From Lota lota (Eukaryota > Chordata > Actinopteri > Gadiformes > Lotidae): 64,000 bases of DNA. The notes under the pieces were generated by a model. The model ran no database searches, was not told the origin of the DNA, and was given only the letters and a program-made list of their open reading frames with translations. This document shows positions 44,864 to 56,869 of the stretch, piece after piece. The DNA lies in assembly GCA_026745465.1 (NCBI GenBank), contig JACYXH010000472.1:1549001-1613000 (forward strand), given 5' to 3'. The translations under genes were made by a program, and so were the position numbers. Each line of letters begins with the position of its first letter. Positions within the stretch are counted from its first letter, which is position 1.

Positions 44864-45629
44864 GAATGCAGGCTATTCATATTCATTTTCGTTGCGAATC
44901 CGAACTGGCCGTTTAGAGCTGATTAAATGTTCTTGTTACTCGAGAGGATGTTGTTTAGCAGCGCTCGCCTCATGCTGATTAACTTAATGAGATACTAACG
45001 GCCGGTACTGAATACCTAATGGGCTTTCTTCATACACGCTCTGATAATGAAGTTGGGACTTGAATGACCCGTCCGTCTCTTCAAGACCCGGCTTGTCAAT
45101 GTACGCTGCCTTCAATGGTTCTCAATAGGACCTATTTCAGCTCTTTTGAACAAAAGGTTTGTATGGTCGCTGTTTGACAACCAAATTCGTATTACGTTTT
45201 TTTGTCTCTATTTTTATGTCATCCATGAATCACGGCACACTGCTAACACAGGAACCGTTATTTTAGAACATCATCACTAGCTAACAGCGGAAATGATAGC
45301 ATTGATCCGTCATTCCGAAACACAGCGCTAGTCCTGGGTGGAACCGCTGGGTTGAATAAGAGACATACAGAAGGAGTGATGGACACTCCAAAACATTTTG
45401 GAAGCAGGTTTAAAGGCTAAAGGGTAAACATATCAGGGATAATGTACAGCGAGCCGGTCATTATTGTGAAATAAACCCCTTCAGAGGTGCATTATCCCCC
45501 TTATTACATGGCTACTTACAAAAAAAATCTATAATTTGACACAAAATATAGCAACAAAAAATTATCTATGGATTTAAAAACGATTTGATTGTGTCCGTAT
45601 TTTTTTTAAATAGTTAGATACGGTTGGAA

Positions 45630-45765
45630 CTGCTTCCATGGCAATGGTCTGTTATGCATAGCGATGGTCTGTTATACATAGCAACGGTCTGTCATACAAA
45701 AATAACAGATCGTAGAATGCCATAATTGACCAATCAGAATCGAGTATTCAACAAAGCCGCGTAAT
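45630..45765 (-). repeat. Interspersed teleost-type repeat fragment
   Basis: Contains three tandem GGTCTGTTATRCATAGC-like units (about 45644-45694). Then come AACAGATCGTAGAATGCCAT and TTGACCAATCAGAATCGAGT. I recall this kind of sequence as widespread in fish genomes, but I cannot name the family with certainty. Confidence 0.45.
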
Positions 45766-45843
45766 AAGCATGGATGCCACGGATCCCACCCTCACAGACA
45801 GACAGCTCCACCAGAAGAACAGAACATCTTGTAAGTGATAGGT

Positions 45844-45912
<69 letters not shown>
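45844..45912. repeat. Poly-G homopolymer, 69 bp
   Basis: 69 consecutive G after GGT, without interruption. On the ACOT7 transcript this is poly-C. Confidence 0.9.
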
Positions 45913-45915
<3 letters not shown>

Positions 45916-46767
45916 AGCAGAGGTGTAAGACGCAGAGGGCGGCATCTACCTCTTGGTTGACAGGCCCGTGTGAGTGTGTGTGTGTGTGTGTGCGTCTAAA
46001 CCTGCTAACATCCTTGGATGGAGATGGGTATACTATATACATATATATATTATTATATATCTAAAACTTTCATTGAGTCCTGTGCTGCAAGTCAGAGCTA
46101 GCGCAGCCCGCTACAGTAAATCAATAGGTGTTCTTGGCGGGGGGTAGAACAGCTAGGTCTAGGAGCCATCTGCGGCACGAGGCCTGGTTCTGGAGCATCG
46201 AGCGCGTGGGAGGCCCAGCGAGACGAACCCCGACGGGTTCTGGAAGCTTCTGCTGGCCGTCACAGCAGACAAGATGGAGGATGGAAATAGCAACCTGACT
46301 CTTTAATTGCTGAATCATTTTGTGGCAAGTAGCGGCTGCGTTATTATAACATTTTATTTTATTATATACCACATTTTTTAAGACCAGAAAAACTGATTGA
46401 AAATGTCCTGAGTTCCGTGAGAACGTGATCTTTTTTTTCGAAATACGCACGTGTTATTGAGACAAGGAGTCTCGTGTTTTGCGAAAAAGACACAACACAG
46501 TTAAAAAAACAATACCCCACAAAATGAAACTAAAACTAAGTGAAATACAAGTTGTATTAATGAGACGGAGTCGGTCTATCGATTCCGTAAGATGACAGAC
46601 AGCCGGCCAAACCAAATAGACATATCGACAGACGGATGGAGAGACGGATAGATTTGCTTTCTCCGAGGTGATTAGAAACGGTTTTAAAATCTCCGGTAAC
46701 TCGTTGCCAAACTCGTTGGTGCTAGGTGTTGGCAGAGGAAGTGGATGTCGCTGTGTTATATTGTGTG

Positions 46768-46770
46768 TGG

Positions 46771-46802
<32 letters not shown>
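46768..46802. repeat. Poly-G run, about 35 bp
   Basis: A G-run starting in GGGGAGG, about 0.9 kb from the 69-bp run. Further G-runs follow at about 46966-46987. Confidence 0.9.
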
Positions 46803-48050
46803 TCGTAGATCTCCCATGCAGTCCAAGACACAGACCCAGGAACTCAGCGTGTCAGAAAGCTTGCTCTGGTCCAACATTCAGTCACCATCCCTAAAACACT
46901 GCTGCTGATGGGGTGAGGCTGGGTGGAGGGAGTGGGGGAGGCGGTGGTGGGGTGTGTGTGTGTGTGGGGGGGCGGGGGGGGGGGGGTATTGGTGCAAGTG
47001 TGTCTAGGCACTTCGAAAACACACACTGTTTGAGCATTTCGTCAATAAACCATGAATGCAATGCATTCATTTATTTAGTTACCTATTTACGTATGTGTTT
47101 ATTTTCCGGTGAATAGGTACAATAAAAGGTAAATAAACATTTCTTTTGACTCTCAGAAACATGTGTCAAATGATGTCTTATTGTTTGACGCCCACTTCTC
47201 CCATCCCTCCCACCTCGGCCTCAGGGTGTGAATTGAGACGATGCCACCCAGGATGGAGGGGTGAGGGTCCCTGGGAGTGTGGGCGGGGGCCCGGCCATGC
47301 CTGTACACGCCGCATCACACTCGCCACTTCCTGGAAAACACTAATGTGATGTCGCGCAATGCTAATCATACAGTGATAATTACATTTACATGTGTGTGTG
47401 TGGTATCACGAGTAAATTTGTTTTTTTTGTTTCCACACACGCATCTTCTCAAAGTTTCAGCTGATGTGGACGTTTAGAGCAATGTTCCAATAATATGATA
47501 TATACTGTACTGTACATGTCATAGTATTAAGTATAGCGGGACACTTTGACATTATTTGCCATAATTGTTCGTTTGTAGCCAGCTCAATGCTAGGCAATAC
47601 AAGGTCAAATGGCGAAATGGTGAGATGTGTGCGTCATATAAAATGATTTGGCGTTTCTGCATATGGCTTATGATATTATCTGGATGTGTGCTCACTTCAT
47701 AACTGTTGGTACTTCACAAATCCAGGCTTATCTGAGACTGCAGACCCAGAGCTATCATTCAAGAGGGACGCCACACCCAGGTCCCACTCCCCAAAGAGCA
47801 AAACATCGAAAAAATACTGTATTTCCAAGGAACCACAAACTTATCGTCTCTCTTAGACACATAATATTTCATAGGACGTTTTTAACTCATTATAATAACC
47901 ATCAAAGACTATGTTTAATCATGTTCAATCAGAGTTCCCCACACACACAGTCAAGGGAAATAAAGCCTATATTTGGGTGGTCGTTGGAGGATGATGGCAA
48001 AATAACGAGATCCTAAGGGGACTGAAGGAGCTGCTTTGATTAAACTGCAG

Positions 48051-48206
<156 letters not shown>

Positions 48207-49317
48207 CTGCATGTGTGTGTACGTATGTGTCAGAGAGTGTGAGGTCATTTATTTTCCACGGCTTTGAGCTCCTCTGTGCTCTATAAATGTAATACGAGCA
48301 TTAATACTCACATAAACACCGTGTTAACTGGGGAGAGCTTTTCAGTACCGATAACAAACGTGTTTAATCAAAAAGGTACCAGTTCATTCATTACCCGGAC
48401 TCCTGAGGGCGGAGAGGGGCAGAGTCCCTCCTTGTGGCTCAGTGGGCGAGCGTTCCAAAATGGAGGATGTAGCAGCGAGTGGTTGAGGAGGTGAATATGG
48501 AAAGAGGCTTTAGTGGCTGTGATGCTGGAAGATAAGATACGGTGGTTTTTAATCCCAGGTGTTTAAATGGCGAGGGAGGAAGAAGAGGACATGTGGTGGA
48601 GCAGGATATAGTAGAGAGCAGCTGGTTCAGTTCATGCGGCCTCGCAGACTTTAAAGCCTGTGTCGCGCAGACTTCAACGGCGACTCTACAGCGCAATAAG
48701 ACTTCGGGGTAGCGCTGCTCGCTCCTGTCTGATTTCATTCAATAGCTTCCAAAAAGTCACCAAATTAAAAGTAAATCTGAATTAACCACATCGCCCAACA
48801 CTCAGTTTATGCTGCTTGAGTGAGAAAGAAGAATAAAAAAAGTTAACTTTTGACAATTATGAAAGTTCACAGCTTCGGTCCAGCTTCTCCCCTCATGGGC
48901 TTGAAGGGGGCAGCATACTTCAAAATAAGTTGATTTTATTTTGGCGTGACCGAAGATGAGACCAAAGAAGTTCCTTGCAGGTTTCGTCACTGAATACTTC
49001 ATTAGTTAGGAGCTGATTTCTGAGACTGGGAAAATTGGTTCAAAATAAATCACGCCTGATTAGTCTTTTTTGACTAATCAGACACAATGTTTGCATCTGT
49101 GGAGATTTGGACACCGAGAAATACCTTTACTATCACGTCATTTTGTCGTTACACTAGCTGGGTGGTGGAACTGAATGCGTTTAGAACCAAGATGGCCGCT
49201 AGGTGAACAAGGCCCAAGCTTCCGCCCTCGCATTCTCTCTCTTCTCCCTCTACCTCCCAATTCCTTTTAATCACAAACTGCATAATCAAACGGTTCAAAT
49301 GGCCCCCAAGACGAGCC

Positions 49318-49331
49318 GTAACCATGGCAAT
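49318..49331. promoter_or_regulatory. RFX X-box-like motif
   Basis: GTAACCATGGCAAT fits the X-box consensus except for the final base. Confidence 0.35.
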
Positions 49332-49441
49332 GCCTCCGTAGTCTACACACCATTTCCAAACACCCCCTGCAGCCTTTTGGTTTAGTTTAGTTTATTATGT
49401 TTTATTTCTACCATTTATCCAGATGTTAAGGTATTATAAAG

Positions 49442-49475
49442 ACAGTGGGGGTCCCAAACAGTGGACCCCCACTGT
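49442..49475. repeat. Perfect hairpin, 13-bp arms, 8-nt loop
   Basis: ACAGTGGGGGTCC at 49442-49454 is the exact reverse complement of GGACCCCCACTGT at 49463-49475. Confidence 0.9.
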
Positions 49476-49895
49476 GACTGAGGCTGAAGAAGGGTAATAG
49501 TTTAGAAAATTATACAGGGCACAGTGGCTGTCACACTGTAGCTCTCTCTATATACTAACTAAATTACTAAAAAACTAGACAACTAAGAAGGTTAACAACT
49601 TACTAACTCACTAACTAACTAAGTATATTCAGAGTGTTGAGTTAAGGAACAAAGACTTAAAGCCCAGCTGGAATGGCATTTAATTTTTTCTAATGATGAG
49701 GCAGAAAATCTGTCAATGTGATTGTCAAGACCCAGCATCTGTTCTAGAACAATATGACATGATGGAACCACTCAAGTCATCTAATGTATCACACACACAC
49801 ACACACACACGCACACACACACACACACACCTGCTTCTCTCAGCAAGTGGCATTTATACTTCAAGTGGGGATATATCAGAACACGGGATAGATAA

Positions 49896-49933
<38 letters not shown>

Positions 49934-50134
49934 AGATGGATCTGCTCCTACAGAGAGACATCAGCTTCTTCCGGTCTACGCTGCGTTAGTCTCCTAAACA
50001 TCCTGAATACGTGACCTTTTACACATACGTTTTCTCACCTAGCTTGATTTTGACTACTTTCTATTTACTGCAGACACTTGAATCCTTCAATATATCCTAC
50101 TGTTATAATATGTGTATGTTTACTTACTTAAATT

Positions 50135-50225
50135 AATTTTTGTATCCGCTTTTATCAAAAGTGTCTTCCAGTGAATTCAGATGCATGAGATACATCTCCC
50201 TCAAGAATGACGTACAACCTAGAGA
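50135..50225 (-). repeat. tRNA-SINE 3' fragment
   Basis: The reversed tail CGCTTTTATCAAAAGTGTCT followed by TGAATTCAGATGCATGAG matches the 3' half of the SINEs listed above. The head is absent. Confidence 0.55.
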
Positions 50226-50729
50226 TGTACCAGCTTTGTTTCTAGCCTTTTGAGACCACCCTGATCTCTGAGGTCACATCCTGTGAGCAAATATAAAAAT
50301 GCTAGGACCAATGACGAATAAGGATGGCCGTATTATTAAAACAATGGCAACGCCCAAGGAAAGTGTAGCAATCTACGGAGCAACCAAAACAGTTTTAAGA
50401 AATAAACGGAATAACGTCTGTAAAAGATGAACAGAAATCTGCATGGAAGGCTTTCGTCAGAGGACAATATGTTTTGGCAAGAGTGAAGAGAGCAAGAGCT
50501 TCACTCTGATTGGCTGCAGTATTGTGACCAATGTAAGGCTGTGGCCATATGTGTAAATCTATTGCTGCCTAGGCTTACTGGTATTCAATGAGGAAAAGCA
50601 AACGTGAATATCAGGATGGTGTCCTGAGGCTAGTGGACTTCAGACACAGATTAAAAAAACAAAAACAAAAAAACCGAACATCTTCCACCGAGTATTCAGA
50701 TAAACACACACAGATACACACATGTATTA

Positions 50730-50730
<1 letters not shown>

Positions 50731-50764
<34 letters not shown>
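50731..50764. repeat. Poly-C run, 34 bp
   Basis: A homopolymer C tract after ATGTATTAT. It reads poly-G on the ACOT7 transcript, the opposite sense to the run at 45844-45912 in the same intron. Confidence 0.95.
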
Positions 50765-50834
50765 ACAAACAAATGTATTAGTGATGACCCCCAGCATCAG
50801 ACTGTAGTGGTTTTGCCTGTGGCAAACAACCGCT

Positions 50835-50848
50835 GTTTCCATGGAAAC
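50835..50848. promoter_or_regulatory. RFX X-box-like perfect palindrome
   Basis: GTTTCCATGGAAAC is a 14-bp palindrome of the X-box type. Confidence 0.45.
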
Positions 50849-52189
50849 CACCGGAATGTTTTCTTGGACAGAGAGAGATGAGAGAGAGAGAAAGACAGAG
50901 AGAGATGAGAGAGAGAGAGAGAGGGGGAGAGAGAGAGAGGGAGAGAGGAGAACAAGAGAGAGAGAGAAAGAGACAGAGAGAAAGAGAAAGAGAGCAAAAG
51001 TGCAAACGTGATAATGAGAAAGAAAGAATAAAACAGCCAAAGGAAGGGCAGGAGAACAGAACATGAGAGAGGGAGGCTAAATAAAGATTCAAGCTGAGCT
51101 AATGGGGTTTAGACAGCCAGGACATGTTCTGCTCCTCTGATCTCCTCATGGATGGAGGCTTTCAACGTACCTCGCTGAGACTCCGACGCAAAGGACTGCT
51201 CTCCCTTACACAAGTTTTTACTTGGTGATTTATGAATGCAACATGTTATTATTCACTAATAATTTTATTTCTTTTATTTGACAAAATAAATGATACCTGT
51301 AAACATATCCGAGTTAGCTAAAGAGGCACATTTTCATCTCTATGTAGATGTAAAGATTCAGTCCTCAAATACATTTTGTATAAGGACTATGGGGTATATT
51401 TTGCACGTAACCACTAAGCAAGCCTGCCCTGTTCAGACATCGTTCGGACTGAAGCATAGTGCAGCGAACGTGCGTTTACGCGAACATTTGCGTCTCTATG
51501 CGGCGGATGTTCCTCTGTTTATTGTGACTGCGGCCCTACAATCGCTGATGAGCAGTATAGCGAGATTTATGGCAATGCCACGGCCCACATAAAACTATAC
51601 TGTAGCCCTGATCTTGTCCTCCAACATAACAGGGAAGAGAGGGATGAGAAAGAAAAACAGAGAGAGCAAAGAACGTGAAGGACAGAATAGAATCAAAAGT
51701 AGATACAATTTTCAAATGAAAACTAGAGTAGCCCTCAAGCCCGACGTTCGATATGAGCAGGAAAATATATTAAAGCCTGCCAGCAAATCTGGGAGTAATA
51801 TTAATAATTCAGCTTTGTTCCACTCCGTCCAATCACAAATAGATCCTGGCAGTTAAGTACCACAACTTTTTACCAGTAGATCAAAATGGATGCAGGACAA
51901 TATGAATGATATGAGCTATACCTACGTTTACCTCGCTTGAAGTTCAGTGTAAATTAAGCTGAATTGACTTCTTGTCAAATTATTTTGACAGTGCACGTCG
52001 ACAATTGAATTGAATTGAACTGAAAATCTATTAAAAGAAGGGAAATGTTTCAACTATAGCATTGTTCCAGGTGTGTCATTGATAACTTAACATTTAGATT
52101 AGGCCAGGAGAGACTGTGGCCAGGATAAGAGAGGAACACAAAATGAGAGAAGTGAAGACAATTCTGCTTAATGAGTCCTGACACAGGGA

Positions 52190-52695
<506 letters not shown>

Positions 52696-53848
52696 TGAGG
52701 AATGAGGATGAGAGACAAAGAGGTGGAGGGGAAGATGATGAGGACCAGGGACAAAATGACCTACGCACACGTTCCCTCTCCGCTTCCTAATTGGACTGAT
52801 TTCTCAGTGGCTTTTCCAAACGAAAACGTCAGCCATTAAACATCTGCTGCTGACGCACCCAAGCCCTCACTACCTCCCTTCCTGCTGCATGCTTCTTTTT
52901 TCTCTCACTTTCCTCCCCCTCGATGAAGAGTTCCCCTTAACTCGATGGTGTCTGAAGCCCTCTAAGCGTGGCAGAAGAACCCACTCGGGGGATGGGAGGG
53001 TTTAGGATGGATAACTCACACACACACGCTGACATCATTCATGGAAGGCTGCCACACACAGTGTGCTACTTTGGACCTCCAGTAAACATGTGTCTTTTTG
53101 TCCTTAATGTGTTTTTCCATCCATGCTATTAGCGCATTAATATTGTTTTGGTTTGTCTGGGGGATTTTCCTCAAGGGAAACACAGCTGGCTCAATGGCAG
53201 CCACCAATGCATTTGATTTCTTGGATGAATTGAAGAACGTAGAAAATCTGTTCATGGGGCCACGGTATCCATTGTTCTCAGCAAGTTGTTTTGGATGACA
53301 CCTTCTGTTAAATTACTTAATTGTCAATGTGTCATAGCCTCTGTGTATATCGACTGTCGCATTGGTTCTGCAAGCAACCAACTGCTTTCCCTCCTAGACT
53401 GGTAATCTCTGTGTTAGTCTATTCTTCCTGTTTTTCTTGAGCCTTGCAATCTCCTCCAAACTTCATCCTTCTCCGAGTCATTCTGAAAGCTTGGCACTCG
53501 TCCGTGTATTTATTTAAAGTTATTCTTAGCCATTGTCTCTCTTGGATTCATCTATTTATTTATAAAGTTATTATTAAAGGTGCTCGTTGCCAGGGATGTT
53601 ATGTCAACCTACTCATATGCTAACAAACCCTTACAAATAAACCTTTACAAAACAAACATTCCCAAAACAAACCTTCACAGAACAAACCTAAAATGGGCTA
53701 GTGGCTAGTTGTGTGCTATCTTCAGTGCCTTCATCATAACACATCATAACACATCATAACACAACAAACAAAGCAATAAAGCAATCGGACCGCTATGTTA
53801 CGAGCAGGCTGTGTCTCTCTTGGAGAAACACACACGCACACGCAGACA

Positions 53849-53849
<1 letters not shown>

Positions 53850-53902
<53 letters not shown>
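53850..53902. repeat. (AC)n microsatellite
   Basis: An AC array with CGCACA edges, in ACOT7 intron C-D. Confidence 0.95.
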
Positions 53903-53908
<6 letters not shown>

Positions 53909-54499
53909 CAAAAGAACAGTCTCCGCCATGCAGAGCCTGTAAACAAACTGAAATTGTCCATTTTCCAGTTAGTTCCTTGCCTTCCAAAATCACTGAAACC
54001 GCCTCAACCTTGCCACCTCCCTCTCGTCCACACAGAGCCCCTCATTACATTCAACAGGTGATTCTCTGTGGCCCGGCGCTGAACCGGCCCGGAACACAGT
54101 GTCCTGAATAAACACACCGTCATGAGACAGTACTTCAGCGCCGAGGCCCATAAAACCTGGAGAACAACACCCATCATTTAGAGGAAGAGGCCTCTAAATG
54201 ACGGGAATCGGCGACGCTAAAGCTTGATAAGGACATGGCTTTGTTTGTGTGCGTATGTGATATAATCTGTGTGTGTGTGGGTGTGTGTGTGTGTGTGTGT
54301 GTGTGTGGGCGTATACGTATGTGATATCATCTGTGTGTGTGTGTGTGTGTGTGTGTGTGATACTGATAGCATCGCAATCACTGTTCCACAGGTGGTCTGT
54401 CCGTCCATGTGTGTATGTATATGTGGCTGTATGTACGTATATGTGCCTGTGTGTGTGTATTTATATGTGCCTGTCTGTGTGTATGTATTTGCATTTCCT

Positions 54500-54676
54500 T
54501 AGGCTAGTGTAGATATAAGGGTGTTTGACCCCAGGTCAAAAGGTCCTGGGTTTGAGCCCCAATGTCTGCAGACTAATCTGTAGGCATCCTTGCGGAAGAT
54601 GCCCGCTAACTACCAGGTCAACCATAGCAATGTATCTGAATTCCCTTTAAGTTGCTTTGGATAAAAACACTCAACT
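54500..54676 (+). repeat. tRNA-derived SINE
   Basis: B-box GGTTTGAGCCC at 54549-54559, then CAATGTCTGCAGACTAATCT and GTAGGCATCCTTGCGGAAGA, then the tail TTAAGTTGCTTTGGATAAAA. It ends about 140 bp from ACOT7 exon D. Confidence 0.75.
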
Positions 54677-54816
54677 GTAAACCTTGGGGGAATTTGAATG
54701 TAACCGTTTAGGAGGCCTACATGATGCATGTCCCTTCTGGAATAAAGGGCTGTATTCCCTCCCCTAGGGGGCAGTACCTGGAGCATTGGAATGGAAGACA
54801 TAATGGTTGTGCTCAC

Positions 54817-54903
54817 CTCCGTTGACGAAGTCGTTCAACATGCAGTCGTTAGGACCCACCAGATGGATCAGGCTGGACTGGCTGAATCCAACAGTGTGGG
54901 GCT
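54817..54903 (-). CDS. acot7: ACOT7 exon D, start of second hotdog domain
   Basis: With one base from exon E the 87 bp encode EPHTVGFSQSSLIHLVGPND then CMLNDFVNGG. Human has EPNTVSYSQSSLIHLVGPSD then CTLHGFVHGG. The segment holds the first strand of the second hotdog domain and the glycine pair before the hotdog helix. The donor is GGAG|gtgagc. The acceptor is unusual: AG|AGCCCC is preceded directly by a (TG)12 tract with no C/U-rich run. It was found by homology and phase. Confidence 0.94.
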
Positions 54904-55731
54904 CTGCACACACACACACACACACACACATACAGGCACGAACACAGGCACGCACACACACGCATGCAGACACACACAGGCACGCACACACACACACACA
55001 CACACACACAAAGGTTACAGATCGACCCTAACAAATATAAGACGTGTGTGTGTGTGTTTGTGTGTGTGCCCTTGTGCTTGTGTGTGCGCACATTAGCATG
55101 TATGTGTGTATGGGCGCACATTAGCATGTATGTACAGTATGTGCGTGCATGTTTTCATGTGTGTGCAAGAGAGAGAGAAAGCGAGAGATGGGGAGGGAGA
55201 GAGCAAGACAACATTCACAATGCCGTCAAACGTGTAATGGTTGTGAATGCTGTAATGAGGCGAACGGAACTAGGACTATACACCGATACATACTCACACA
55301 GTGTTCCCAGGAAACTTACCCTTAACTGATCCTTCTGATGCAGGCGATGGGAAGAGTTAAGAATCAAACCACAGTAATCAGCACAAGAACAGTGTGAATC
55401 ACACACACCTCAAATCAAATCAAACAACACTAAACTAGGGGTAGATTATATTAACATGGATTGTATGTAATGATTGAATTACATAACAAACTATCTACTA
55501 ACGATATTGGGACGTATTCAATAAATAAATCAGAGACTCCTCGGTTTGTACATCCCAAGTTATTTTCATTGTGACACTGGCAGATGATTTATATGTGTTG
55601 ATTAAAACCAGCTCTCAATTAATTAAGGAGGTAAAATGACTGACACAGACTTCATGACCTTTAACCTCTTCTGGGTTCTGCCCGTGTGTGCATACACATG
55701 CGTTTCCGTGTATGTGTGTGCATGCGTGTGC

Positions 55732-55782
<51 letters not shown>

Positions 55783-55789
55783 GCAGTAC
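54904..55789 (-). other. acot7: ACOT7 intron D-E, bounded by complementary repeats
   Basis: 886 bp. On the transcript it starts gtactgcaa followed by (CA)23 (plus strand 55735-55780). It ends (TG)12 then cag (plus strand 54907-54930). A further AC array lies at about 54980-55010. The two end arrays are complementary. Confidence 0.9.
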
Positions 55790-55904
55790 CTGGTTTGGAG
55801 GCTGGCGGGGGGACCTCTTCGTTCCGCTCCTTGGTGTTGAGTCTCACCGTCTTCTGGACCTCATATCTCTTCCTGCCCACCTCTTCCTGCTCCGGGCTGG
55901 CGTA
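55790..55904 (-). CDS. acot7: ACOT7 exon E, inter-domain linker
   Basis: Encodes YASPEQEEVGRKRYEVQKTV, then RLNTKERNEEVPPPASKP, and one base of the next codon. Human has YSRQEQEEEGRKRYEAQKLE and then a diverged linker ending NPEPNTV. The conserved EE-GRKRYE helix joins the two hotdog domains. The acceptor is ttgggtgcag|TACGCC and the donor ACCAG|gtactg. Nine intronic bases after the donor boundary a (CA)23 array begins on the transcript. Confidence 0.95.
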
Positions 55905-56777
55905 CTGCACCCAAGATACCGTTTAGTTAGTCCTTTAGCTAGAGCTGCTTACTGGGAGCTCTGGTACAGGGCATTGAGGAGAAGGTAGGGGTTAGATAGT
56001 ACAGAGACAGGACATTAAGGAGCAGGTAGGAGTTAGGGTTAAGCTACAGGACATTAAGGAGCAGGTTGGGGTTAGACAGTACAGAGACAGAGAATTAAGG
56101 ATCAGGTAGGGGCTAGACAGTACAGAGAGAGAGCATTAAGGACCAGGTAGGGGTTAGACAGTACAGAGACAGATAATTAAGGAGTAGGTAGGGGTTATAC
56201 ATTACAGAGACAGGCCCTTAATGACCAGGTAGGGGTTAGACAGTACAGAGACAGAACATTAAGGAGCAAGTACAGAGACAGAGCATTAAGGACCAAGTAG
56301 GGGTTAGACAGTACAGAGACAAGGCATTAATGACCAGGTAGGGGTTAGACAGTACAGAGACAGAACATTAAGGAGCAAGTACAGAGACAGAGCATTAAGG
56401 ACCAAGTAGGGGTTAGACAGTACAGAGACAAGGCATTAAGGAGCAGGTAGGGGTTAGGGCATCATGCCTACAGATAAACTGTGGCACTGTGACACATTGG
56501 GGTTTGTTGCAAGAACCTTTCGTCACTAGACTGGAAGTTCTTAAACATTTCCATTTTCCCCTCAACAGATAATTTCAGTGTGTCTGTGGGACCCAGAGTT
56601 TTTTTAGTGTTCTGTGCGTTGTCAAGTCGCGACCCACCTCCAACTGGATTGCGACCCATTTTGGTACCCGACTCCTAGTTTTAGAACCCCTGCACTGACC
56701 ATCCTGCCTCCTTAAAAGATTGAATGTCAAGAATACACTTCTAATCCTGCCACCAAACAGGAAGTAGATATAGAAAC
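55905..56777 (-). other. acot7: ACOT7 intron E-F, mostly a minisatellite
   Basis: 873 bp, of which about 490 is the 41-43-bp tandem repeat at 55970-56458. The remainder next to exon F is unique. Confidence 0.85.
55970..56458. repeat. Minisatellite, unit about 41-43 bp, about 11 copies
   Basis: The unit is approximately GGTAGGGGTTAGACAGTACA then GAGACAGAGCATTAAGGACC. Some copies are shortened, and a roughly 110-bp higher-order unit is duplicated (near 56229-56330 and 56340-56440). It starts about 65 bp from exon E, on the acceptor side. Confidence 0.92.
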
Positions 56778-56869
56778 CTTGATAGGAGGGACGTCCAGGA
56801 TCTTGTCCACGTTCTTCAGGGAGCAGGGAACGTACCACAGAGCTGCCTTGTTGGTCACCTTCTTAGCAC
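56778..56869 (-). CDS. acot7: ACOT7 exon F, end of first hotdog domain
   Basis: With a split Gly it reads GAKKVTNKAALWYVPCSLKN then VDKILDVPPIK. Human has GAKKLTNKATLWYVPLSLKN then VDKVLEVPPVV. It supplies the last strand of the first hotdog domain. The acceptor is gactgcag|GTGCTAAG and the donor ATCAAG|gtttct. The exon before it, which should end near NVMSENILTG, was searched for on the minus strand up to 64000 and not found. Confidence 0.95.

Noticed and set aside
51290-51592. 100-codon plus-strand frame in a CpG-rich patch
   Set aside because: No recognisable similarity; lies inside an ACOT7 intron antisense to it. Might be non-coding regulatory sequence.
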